From an uncultured bacterium (GTDB taxonomy: Bacteria; Cyanobacteriota; Vampirovibrionia; Gastranaerophilales; Gastranaerophilaceae), in contig OMVC01000087.1 of NCBI GenBank assembly GCA_900314375.1, positions 1 to 9,382 of the forward strand: a stretch of 9,382 nt of DNA, written 5' to 3'. The first letter of the stretch is position 1. Each line of letters opens with the position of its first letter. A program made the position numbers and the translations under genes. Positions 1 to 5,538 of this stretch are shown here, piece after piece. Below the pieces are notes generated by a model. It worked only from the letters and a program-made list of their open reading frames with translations. It had not been told where the DNA came from and ran no database searches.

Positions 1-102
1 AGTGAACAATAATTGTTATGCGAGAAAGCTTCAAAAACGGACTTGTTTGAGCGATAGCGAGTTGTCCGTTTTATATTCGAGCATTACAAATTATTAGTGA
101 AC
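1..102. repeat. MITE-like inverted-repeat element with 7-bp flanking direct repeats
   Basis: The 7-mer agtgaac occurs at 1-7 and again at 96-102. Between the copies lies an imperfect palindrome: aataattgttatgc at 8-21 pairs with gcattacaaattatt at 81-95 (one bulge, one mismatch). A second perfect 9-bp inverted repeat is nested inside it (aaaacggac at 34-42 with gtccgtttt at 64-72), with a loop containing gagcgatagcgag. Terminal inverted repeats inside a short direct repeat are the layout of a non-autonomous miniature transposable element with a target-site duplication. No protein is encoded. Sequence left of base 1 is not visible, so the left direct repeat may be longer. The inner hairpin could instead be the terminator of a gene left of the window, but its loop is 21 nt and the T-run is only four bases. 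Confidence 0.5.
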
Positions 103-159
103 GGAGCGATGGGCAGGAGTTTCTTTGCTCCACGTTTCTTTGCGGTCAAAGAAATGTGG
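103..159. repeat. Intergenic hairpin repeat
   Basis: A 12-bp stem with one G-T pair forms between 130-141 (ccacgtttcttt) and 148-159 (aaagaaatgtgg), with the 6-nt loop gcggtc. Just before it, ggagc (103-107) can pair with gctcc (127-131), so two mutually exclusive or stacked folds are possible. It abuts the element at 1-102 and lies about 145 bp ahead of the leuS start. There is no T-tract directly after the stem, so it is not a typical terminator. It is more likely a dispersed extragenic palindrome. The 9-mer gaacggagc at its left edge (99-107) also occurs in the GC-rich insert of leuS. Confidence 0.45.
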
Positions 160-177
160 AATAAATAAATTATTCAT

Positions 178-214
178 ACCCCACCCCTACCCTCCCCTAA
201 TCTTTAGGAGAGGG
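178..214 (-). repeat. Dispersed pyrimidine-rich repeat, copy 1
   Basis: Read on the minus strand this stretch begins ccctctcctaaagattagg and continues G-rich. It matches the plus strand at 5189-5224 at 32 of 36 aligned positions with one single-base gap (hand alignment). The core contains a short palindrome (cctaa / ttagg type). The two copies lie in opposite orientations about 5 kb apart, both in gene-free DNA. Function unknown; it looks like a small dispersed extragenic repeat. Confidence 0.6.
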
Positions 215-270
215 CGAGCATGTTCTCATAATATTATTTGTCGGTAATCCATAAATGATATTTTTTGTGA

Positions 271-296
271 TATACTTTTTTTAAGGATATATGGAG
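271..296 (+). promoter_or_regulatory. Possible leuS promoter -10 box and ribosome binding site
   Basis: tatact at 271-276 matches five of six bases of the sigma70 -10 consensus. No convincing -35 box lies 16-18 bp upstream, so the promoter call is tentative. The ribosome binding site is clearer: ggag at 293-296 lies 8 nt before the ATG at 305. I see no T-box specifier structure or leader peptide in the short leader between them. Confidence 0.35.
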
Positions 297-304
297 TATA
301 AAAA

Positions 305-2914
305 ATGAAACAAACTTATTACCCGCAAGAGATTGAAAAAAAATGGATGAAATATTGGGATGACAATAAAGTTTTCAAAACCGAAAACAATTCCGATAAA
401 CCAAAATATTACGCGTTATCTATGTTCCCATACCCTTCAGGGAAATTACATATGGGGCATGTAAGAAATTATACAATAACAGATGTTATTGCAAGGTTTA
501 AAAAAGCAAACGGATTTAACGTTTTACACCCGATAGGATGGGATAGTTTCGGTTTGCCTGCTGAAAACGCTGCGATGAAACATAATGCCGATCCTGAAAA
601 ATGGACTGATGAAAATATTTCATATATGACTCAACAATTGAAAATGCTTGGACTTTCTTATGATTGGGACAGAGAAGTTACAACCTGCAAACCCGATTAT
701 TACAAATGGACACAGTGGATTTTCTTACAGTTGTATAAAAAAGGTTTGGTCTATAAAAAAGAGGCAGCTGTAAACTGGTGTCCTGATTGCGGCACAGTGT
801 TGGCTAATGAACAAGTAATAGACGGCAAATGCTGGAGATGCGATTCGGAAGTTGAGAAAAAATACTTATCTCAATGGTTTGTAAAAATTACCGAATACGC
901 AGATGAATTGTTGAAAGATTTAGACCTTTTAACAGGTTGGGGCGATAATGTAAAAACAATGCAATCCAATTGGATTGGCAAGTCTCATGGCGCAATTTTC
1001 AGATTCCCTGTTATTGACGCTCCTTCGGGTGAAAAAATGGAAGTTCCTGTTTATACAACAAGGCCTGATACGGTTCATGGTATAACTTATCTTGTTGTTG
1101 CACCTGAATATAAAGATATTGAAAAGCTTACAACAGCTGAAAATAAGCAAGCGGTTGAAGAATACAGGGCAAATGCCCGCAAAATGTCTGAAATTGAACG
1201 ACTTTCAACAGACAGAACAAAAACTGGCGTACCTTTAGGAACTCATTGTAAAAATCCGTTTACAGGGGAAACTTTCCCGCTATGGACTGCCGATTATGCA
1301 CTTGTAGAATATGGAACGGGTGCTGTTATGGCTGTTCCGACTCACGATACAAGAGATTTTGATTTTGCTAAAAAATATAGTTTGCCTATGAAAGTTGTAA
1401 TTCAAAATCCGCAAAATCCTTCAAATTGCGAAAATGAAGCGTATGTGGAAGAAGGTGTATTGATTAATTCAAACGAATTTAACGGAATGAAAAATACTGA
1501 AGCAAAAAAAGCTATTACTCAAAAGGCGGTTGATGAAGGTTTTGGCGAATTTAAAACTCAATATAGATTAAGAGATTGGTTGATTTCGCGTCAAAGATAT
1601 TGGGGCGCTCCGATTCCTGTTGTATATTGCGACAAATGCGGAATACAGCCTGTACCTGAAAATCAACTTCCGGTGTTATTACCGAAAGATGTTGATTTCT
1701 CGGTTGTAGGTAAATCCCCAATAACAACATCTCCGACATTTAAAGATACTGTTTGTCCTGTTTGCGGCGGGCATGCGACCAGAGAAATGGATACAATGGA
1801 TACATTCATTTGTTCAAGCTGGTATTATTTACGCTATGCTGATGCAAACAATGATAAAGAATGTTTCAATAAAGATATTGTCAACAAATGGTTACCTGTA
1901 GATCAATATGTCGGCGGTATTGAGCATGCAATTTTGCACTTGTTATATTCAAGATTTTTCACAAAAGCATTAAGAGATTGCGGTCTTTTAGATTTTGATG
2001 AACCGTTTAAAAACCTGTTAACTCAAGGTATGGTATTAAAAGACGGTTCAAAGATGTCAAAATCAAAAGGCAATACGGTTGACCCTGATGAAATCTTTGA
2101 AAATTATGGAGCTGATACGGCAAGATTGTTTATTCTTTCCGACTCGCCTCCTGCCAGAGATTTTGACTGGTCAGATGCGGGTGTTGAAGGATGTTATAAA
2201 TTCTTAAACAGAGTTTGGCGCCTTGTTGCAACAAACGCAGAAAATATCAATTTGAATTATCAATTAAGTTCGCAACTTGCGAAAGATAACGACGATTTGG
2301 TTCGTGCGGTTCACATGTCTATAAAGGGTATTACAAATGATATTACAAATGAATTCCAATTTAATACTGTAATTTCTAAATATCGTGAACTTGTCAACGC
2401 AATATACGATTGGCAGAATTTAAAGATGCGGAGTTGCGGTGCGGCTTGCGGTAGCAAGACGGCAGGCAACGAGCATAGCACCGCCGCCGTTGTGAGCGAA
2501 GCGATAGCGGAGAGAACGGAGCAATCTTTGATTGCACAGGCGGATAATTCATATTTAACAGATGAAGATAAAAATGTTTTGAGCTTTGCAATTATTTCAA
2601 TGCTTAAACTTATGTCGCCTGTTGCGGTTTATTTAACCGAAGAAGCTTGGCATGAATTGGGTGGCGAGGGTTCAATTCACGACCAACCGTGGTGTAAGTG
2701 GGATGAAAACCTTGCAAAATCATCATCTATAACGCTTGTTGTTCAAATAAACGGCAAAGTTAAAGATAAAATTGAAGTTGATGCTGAAATTTCGAAAGAA
2801 GATATGGAAAAACAGGCATTGAACAGTGAAAAAATAAAAGCATTAACAGACGGAAAAACAGTTGTCAAAGTAATTGTTGTTCCGGCTAAATTGGTTAATA
2901 TCGTTGTAAAATAA
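305..2914 (+). CDS. leuS: Leucyl-tRNA synthetase (class I, bacterial type) with an in-frame insert
   Basis: This 869-aa cytoplasmic enzyme joins leucine to tRNA-Leu at the cost of ATP. Visible hallmarks are the HIGH motif as HMGH (residues 49-52), GWDSFGLPAENAA (78-90), a zinc-knuckle with C159/C162 and C176/C179, and the CP1 editing domain with TTRPDT (251-256) and GTGAVMAVPTHDTRD (337-351). A second cysteine set follows (C442/C445, C484/C487), then KMSKS (583-587), the helical anticodon-binding domain (about 650-805) and the small C-terminal domain. The length is normal to slightly long for bacterial LeuRS. The excess comes from residues about 709-746, a GC-rich insert between two helices of the anticodon-binding domain that family members lack as far as I recall. 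The start is supported by ggag 8 nt upstream and by the usual short N-terminus before YYPQEIEKKW. The gene appears to be monocistronic and ends at a strong hairpin shared with the convergent gene. All core motifs are intact, so the enzyme is probably functional. Confidence 0.98.
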   Translation: MKQTYYPQEIEKKWMKYWDDNKVFKTENNSDKPKYYALSMFPYPSGKLHMGHVRNYTITDVIARFKKANGFNVLHPIGWDSFGLPAENAAMKHNADPEKWTDENISYMTQQLKMLGLSYDWDREVTTCKPDYYKWTQWIFLQLYKKGLVYKKEAAVNWCPDCGTVLANEQVIDGKCWRCDSEVEKKYLSQWFVKITEYADELLKDLDLLTGWGDNVKTMQSNWIGKSHGAIFRFPVIDAPSGEKMEVPVYTTRPDTVHGITYLVVAPEYKDIEKLTTAENKQAVEEYRANARKMSEIERLSTDRTKTGVPLGTHCKNPFTGETFPLWTADYALVEYGTGAVMAVPTHDTRDFDFAKKYSLPMKVVIQNPQNPSNCENEAYVEEGVLINSNEFNGMKNTEAKKAITQKAVDEGFGEFKTQYRLRDWLISRQRYWGAPIPVVYCDKCGIQPVPENQLPVLLPKDVDFSVVGKSPITTSPTFKDTVCPVCGGHATREMDTMDTFICSSWYYLRYADANNDKECFNKDIVNKWLPVDQYVGGIEHAILHLLYSRFFTKALRDCGLLDFDEPFKNLLTQGMVLKDGSKMSKSKGNTVDPDEIFENYGADTARLFILSDSPPARDFDWSDAGVEGCYKFLNRVWRLVATNAENINLNYQLSSQLAKDNDDLVRAVHMSIKGITNDITNEFQFNTVISKYRELVNAIYDWQNLKMRSCGAACGSKTAGNEHSTAAVVSEAIAERTEQSLIAQADNSYLTDEDKNVLSFAIISMLKLMSPVAVYLTEEAWHELGGEGSIHDQPWCKWDENLAKSSSITLVVQINGKVKDKIEVDAEISKEDMEKQALNSEKIKALTDGKTVVKVIVVPAKLVNIVVK
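2429..2543 (+). repeat. GC-rich palindromic insert within the leuS coding frame
   Basis: Positions 2431-2540 are about 60% GC (66 of 110 by hand count) inside an AT-rich gene. The stretch encodes roughly residues 709-746 of LeuS, a low-complexity run rich in Ala, Ser, Glu, Thr and Gly. It has nested stems: gcggtgc (2436-2442) with gcaccgc (2478-2484); cttgc (2445-2449) with gcaag (2454-2458) around loop ggta; and gcaatc (2521-2526) with gattgc (2530-2535) around loop ttt. Motifs gcgatagcg and gaacggagc also occur in the intergenic repeats at 51-59 and 99-107. No stop codon or frameshift results. The whole resembles a coding palindromic element like those described in Rickettsia genes; exact ends are uncertain by a few codons. 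Confidence 0.6.
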
Positions 2915-2931
2915 GTGATTAAGTAATAATA

Positions 2932-2970
2932 AAAAAAGGATTTTATTTTATAATAAAATCCTTTTTTTTA
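2932..2970. terminator. Bidirectional intrinsic terminator between leuS and the GNAT gene
   Basis: A perfect 17-bp stem pairs 2932-2948 with 2953-2969 around the 4-nt loop ttat. Its base is seven A on the left and an eight-T run on the right (2963-2970), so each strand ends the stem in a U-tract when transcribed. It lies 17 nt after the leuS stop and touches the stop of the convergent gene at 2968. The core has only two G-C pairs (ggat/atcc), so the stem is AT-rich, but the length and U-tracts fit rho-independent termination in both directions. Confidence 0.85.
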
Positions 2971-3495
2971 TTTGAAAAATATGTCCTTTAATTTATTAAA
3001 GAAGCCCTTTGTTTTAGGGTATTTCATTGGCGGATAATACATTGGAGTTCTTCGAAAATCTTTGTATGTTGCGTCTTTTCCTTTTTTAATGAATTTATCA
3101 AGTTTTTTATCCGTTTTTTTATCTCCTGAGTTCATACCGTATTTTTTGTAAAAAATATGCGGAATTCTTTCAGGTAAAAGTGTCCAATCAGCGCTCAAAT
3201 GAATATTACCATAGCATCCTTCCCTTTGGCTGCATTTTCTTGCAAAATTCAACATCTGCGTTCCGTAGCCTTTGTCGTGGGTATAGCTGTTTAGAAAAGA
3301 AATATAAAGAGACCTTCTTACTTCTTCACTTAAATATGTTATAGCCGGAATATATGCCATAAAACAGCACCTTTTGCCTGTTTTTGTATCAAACATTGTT
3401 GCAGTTCTGTAGCTAAGGCTGTTACATTTTACGTGGGAACTGTAAATCAATGTTTGTGGGAGTTTTTGTGGTTTTATGGGTGGGAATTTTAACAT
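2968..3495 (-). CDS. GNAT-like N-acetyltransferase domain protein
   Basis: This encodes a small basic protein of 175 aa whose precise substrate is unknown. HDKGYGTQML (residues 73-82) fits the acetyl-CoA pyrophosphate-binding loop of GNAT enzymes (R/Q-x-x-G-x-G/A), followed by a helix and a strand (GNIHLSADW, 96-104). PHIFYKKYGM (112-121) fits the usual 'Y-x-K-x-G-F' segment late in the fold. The tail (122-175) is lysine-rich and ends in an amphipathic FFNKLKDIFFK. The first strands are less typical, so the family call is good but not certain. I chose the start at 3495 because aaagagat lies 7 nt upstream. An ATG at 3552 in the same frame would add 19 residues (194 aa), but they read like translated AT-rich leader and have a poorer binding site. 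The gene follows ffh by 115 bp with no visible terminator, so co-transcription with ffh is likely. I see no catalytic evidence for a specific substrate such as a ribosomal protein. Confidence 0.7.
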   Translation of the reverse strand: MLKFPPIKPQKLPQTLIYSSHVKCNSLSYRTATMFDTKTGKRCCFMAYIPAITYLSEEVRRSLYISFLNSYTHDKGYGTQMLNFARKCSQREGCYGNIHLSADWTLLPERIPHIFYKKYGMNSGDKKTDKKLDKFIKKGKDATYKDFRRTPMYYPPMKYPKTKGFFNKLKDIFFK

Positions 3496-3610
3496 TGTGA
3501 TTATCTCTTTTATTTTCAGGTTTATGAAAACTCGTAAATCAAAAATTTTCATAAATTTTCTCTGTATATTTAAAAAATTTTACATTAAAAAATGGAGTAA
3601 ACTGGAATTT

Positions 3611-4993
3611 TTATTTCATTTTTTTCATCATATTCATTGCTTTTACCATGGCTTTTTTCTGCCCTGTTTTGTTTGAACCGAATCCTTTAAACATTTTTGT
3701 TAATTTGTTCATTCCGCCCATCATTTGGCGCATTTGCTCAAATTGTTTAACATAAAGGTTGATAGTGTGCATATCCATTCCGCAGCCTTGCGCAATACGT
3801 CTTTTACGACTTGAATCCATAAGCTGCGGGAATTCACGTTCTTCAGGGGTCATACTTTGAATAAACACTTCTATTTTCTTTAATTCTTTTTCCCCTTCAT
3901 GTGAAATCTTTTCGCGGTCTTCTTTTTTAATGTTTAACCCCGGAATCATCCCCAAAATCTGGTCCATCGAACCGAACATTTTCATTTGGCGTTGCATATT
4001 CAAGAAATCATTATAGCTGAATTCTTCTTTTTGCATTTTTTCCTGAAATTTTAGGGCTTCTTTTTCATCAAAAACTTCTTGTGCGCGTTCGACCAGCGAA
4101 ACTATATCACCCATTCCTAAAATTCGTGTTGCCATGCGCTCAGGGTAAAAGTTTTCTAAAGCGTTTAATTTTTCGCCCGTACCTGTCAATTTAATCGGTT
4201 TACCTGTGCAATAGACAACAGATAATGCAGAACCGCCGCGAGAATCCCCGTCAAGTTTTGTTAATACAAGACCTGTAACTCCGATTTGCGCATCAAAATT
4301 TTCCGCTACGTGAACCGCTTCTTGTCCTGTCATGGCATCAATTACGAGCAATTTTTCCTGAGGGTGGAATACTCTGTCTATAATAAGTAATTCTGCCATC
4401 ATTTCTGTATCAATTTGTAATCTGCCTGCAGTATCTAAAATTAAAACATTGTAACCGTTTTCTTTTGCGTAGTTCAAGGCTCCGTGAACAATTGCTTGAA
4501 CATCTTTTGAATCAGGAACAGTAAATACTTCGCATCCGATTTCTTGTCCCAATGTTTGTAATTGCGAGATTGCTGCCGGTCTGTATACATCACAAGCAAC
4601 AAGTAAAGGGTTTTTACCTTCTTTTTTTAGTTTAACCGCAAGTTTAGCAGAAGATGTCGTTTTCCCCGAACCTTGAAGCCCAAGCATCATTATTAAAGAC
4701 GGGTGTCCCGATAAATCCAAAGGTTTTACTTCTTTTCCCAATAATTCAACAAGTTCATCATTAACTATTTTGACCAGTTGTTGAGCAGGATTTACTCCTT
4801 GCAATACATTTTCGCCTTCAGCTTTATCTTTTATCGCAGAAATAAATGCTTTTACAACCCTTAAATTGACATCTGCTTCTAATAATGCACGTCGAATTTC
4901 GCGCAACGCATCTTGCATGTTGTCTTGTGTTAATTCTTGTGTATGAGTCTTTGCAATAATATTTTGCAATTTTTCGCTTAAATTATCAAACAT
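3611..4993 (-). CDS. ffh: Signal recognition particle protein Ffh (SRP54 GTPase)
   Basis: Ffh, 460 aa, binds 4.5S/6S RNA and signal sequences emerging from the ribosome, and docks with FtsY at the membrane to deliver nascent membrane proteins. The N domain helices cover about 1-95. The G domain shows the P-loop GLQGSGKT (105-112), DVYRPAAISQLQ (135-146), DTAGR (187-191) and TKLDGDSRGG (245-254). The methionine-rich M domain (about 315-460) has MQRQMKMFGSMDQILGMIPGL, the RNA-binding segment SRKRRIAQGCGM (395-406, where most relatives have GSG), and an M/K-rich tail. Length is typical and nothing is truncated. The start at 4993 gives the family N-terminus MFDNLSEKLQ, and aaaggga lies about 4 nt upstream. 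It is probably the first gene of a two-gene transcript with the GNAT gene. No SRP RNA gene was recognised nearby. Confidence 0.98.
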   Translation of the reverse strand: MFDNLSEKLQNIIAKTHTQELTQDNMQDALREIRRALLEADVNLRVVKAFISAIKDKAEGENVLQGVNPAQQLVKIVNDELVELLGKEVKPLDLSGHPSLIMMLGLQGSGKTTSSAKLAVKLKKEGKNPLLVACDVYRPAAISQLQTLGQEIGCEVFTVPDSKDVQAIVHGALNYAKENGYNVLILDTAGRLQIDTEMMAELLIIDRVFHPQEKLLVIDAMTGQEAVHVAENFDAQIGVTGLVLTKLDGDSRGGSALSVVYCTGKPIKLTGTGEKLNALENFYPERMATRILGMGDIVSLVERAQEVFDEKEALKFQEKMQKEEFSYNDFLNMQRQMKMFGSMDQILGMIPGLNIKKEDREKISHEGEKELKKIEVFIQSMTPEEREFPQLMDSSRKRRIAQGCGMDMHTINLYVKQFEQMRQMMGGMNKLTKMFKGFGSNKTGQKKAMVKAMNMMKKMK

Positions 4994-5012
4994 AATATCC
5001 CTTTTTCTTTTT

Positions 5013-5042
5013 ATATTAGCATAAACATTTATTCAATGGAAA
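5013..5042 (-). promoter_or_regulatory. Possible ffh promoter
   Basis: Read leftward, TTTCCA (complement of 5037-5042) is followed after 18 bp by TGCTAATAT, an extended -10-like box at 5013-5018. An overlapping TATAAA (5010-5015) and a TTGAAT (5031-5036) offer an alternative pair, but with only 15 bp between them. The start codon of ffh lies about 20 bp downstream, so the leader would be very short. Support is by consensus match only. Confidence 0.35.
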
Positions 5043-5051
5043 ATGGAAATT

Positions 5052-5090
5052 AGATGCGTAGAGGTTTGGCGGCGCAGATGCGTAGTCTGC
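5052..5090 (+). repeat. Direct 10-mer repeat with small palindrome
   Basis: agatgcgtag occurs exactly at 5052-5061 and 5076-5085. The second copy sits in the small palindrome gcaga...tctgc (5074-5078 with 5086-5090). A 9-of-10 relative, agttgcgtag, is at 5494-5503 next to the 119-bp palindrome. Another, agatgcggag, is at 2424-2433, at the left edge of the leuS insert. A similar cagaga...tctg motif is at 5256-5270. The family is small and could partly be coincidence. Confidence 0.4.
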
Positions 5091-5098
5091 TATTCAAG

Positions 5099-5131
5099 GA
5101 GGGTTGGAAGGTTAGAAGGTTGGAGGGTTGG
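5099..5131 (+). repeat. Four tandem 8-bp units, consensus gaRggttR
   Basis: Units are gagggttg (5099-5106), gaaggtta (5107-5114), gaaggttg (5115-5122) and gagggttg (5123-5130), followed by one more g. Only two positions vary, both between purines. It is a microsatellite-like array in intergenic DNA, and the number of units is likely to vary between strains. The plus strand is G-rich, with regularly spaced GG/GGG runs. Confidence 0.75.
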
Positions 5132-5188
5132 CTTTTTATTAATTGAAAATTGAAAGTGGAAAATGGAAAATTGTTTCGTTTTTTTATT

Positions 5189-5224
5189 CCCTCTCCTAAA
5201 ATTAGGAGAAGGTTGGGGTGAGGT
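5189..5224 (+). repeat. Dispersed pyrimidine-rich repeat, copy 2
   Basis: This copy starts ccctctcctaaaattagg and carries a perfect 7-bp palindrome, ctcctaa/ttaggag, around two A. It aligns with the minus strand of 178-214 at 32 of 36 positions with a one-base gap. A degenerate relative (cccctc...gagaggg) lies at 5284-5305, about 60 bp further on. It has the look of a short extragenic repeat family present many times per genome. Confidence 0.6.
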
Positions 5225-5373
5225 TTTGTATTAAGGGTGTAGAAGATTAGATGAGCAGAGACATAGTCTGTTTAGTTTTATTTCCCCTCGCACTTTTGGA
5301 GAGGGAGGAAAATGTAGCTGACTGTGTCGCGTAAAACGCACCTCTCTCGTTGCTCGGTGGTAAACGTATCAGG

Positions 5374-5492
5374 CATGTCATTGCGAGCCCGATAGGGCGT
5401 GGCAATCCTATTAATATAATATGTCAACTTGTAATTTGCCCAATTGTATCAATGAGATTACTACACATTCTTCGAATGTTCGTAATGACATG
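5374..5492. repeat. 119-bp imperfect palindromic element (tgtcattgcgag type)
   Basis: The ends catgtcatt (5374-5382) and aatgacatg (5484-5492) are perfect inverted repeats, and pairing extends to 13 bp with one G-T pair (5374-5386 with 5480-5492). Inside are two compact hairpins: gccc-gata-gggc (5387-5398) and cattc-ttc-gaatg (5466-5478). The left arm, tgtcattgcgag followed by gtggcaatc, belongs to a palindromic repeat type that I recall from many unrelated bacterial genomes. The centre (about 5410-5450) is AT-rich. No direct repeat flanks it and no protein is encoded, so mobility, if any, would be in trans. Confidence 0.65.
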
Positions 5493-5538
5493 AAGTTGCG
5501 TAGGTCAGACATTTTATTTAATGGAAAATCAAATATTA

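Larger units (their letters stand above)
5037..5173 (+). repeat. A-rich direct repeat pair (tggaaaatggaaa)
   Basis: The 13-mer tggaaaatggaaa occurs at 5037-5049 and 5157-5169. The second copy sits in a longer run of related 7-8-nt units (attgaaaattgaaag followed by the 13-mer and attg, 5141-5173). A partial copy, aatggaaaatc, is at 5520-5530, just outside the end of the 817-aa gene. The copies bracket the octamer array and the agatgcgtag pair, so the block may have arisen by slippage or recombination between short repeats. No function is evident. Confidence 0.5.
4994..5538. other. 545-bp gene-free repeat patchwork
   Basis: No credible coding region lies between ffh and the 817-aa gene. The stretch is built of short repeated modules, described separately: tggaaaatggaaa twice, agatgcgtag twice plus a near copy, four tandem octamers, a pyrimidine-rich repeat with a degenerate relative, and a 119-bp palindrome. 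The ffh promoter must lie at its left end. No clear terminator for the 817-aa gene, which ends at 5539 reading leftward, was found. The small open frames here are interrupted by, or made of, repeats and lack binding sites. Confidence 0.7.

Noticed and set aside
2429..2543. leuS as a pseudogene or sequencing artefact because of the odd insert
   Set aside because: The frame continues without a stop through the insert into a normal anticodon-binding and C-terminal domain, and all catalytic motifs are present.
2428..2544. gcgga direct repeats (2428-2432 and 2540-2544) as a target-site duplication of the leuS insert
   Set aside because: The distance between copies is 112 bp, not a multiple of three, so a simple insertion with this duplication would have shifted the frame; five bases can also match by chance.
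2394..2591. Minus-strand open frame across the leuS insert
   Set aside because: It exists only because the GC-rich insert lacks stops on both strands. It has no ribosome binding site and no recognisable product.
3496..3552. Longer N-terminus of the GNAT-like protein starting at 3552
   Set aside because: The 19 extra residues (MKIFDLRVFINLKIKEIIT) look like translated AT-rich leader, and the ribosome binding site ahead of 3495 is better. Kept as an alternative only.
4994..5538. CRISPR array, tRNA or 4.5S SRP RNA gene in the repeat-rich gap next to ffh
   Set aside because: There are no regularly spaced identical repeats of CRISPR length, no cloverleaf with the T-arm consensus, and no SRP RNA GGAA-tetraloop hairpin of the expected form.
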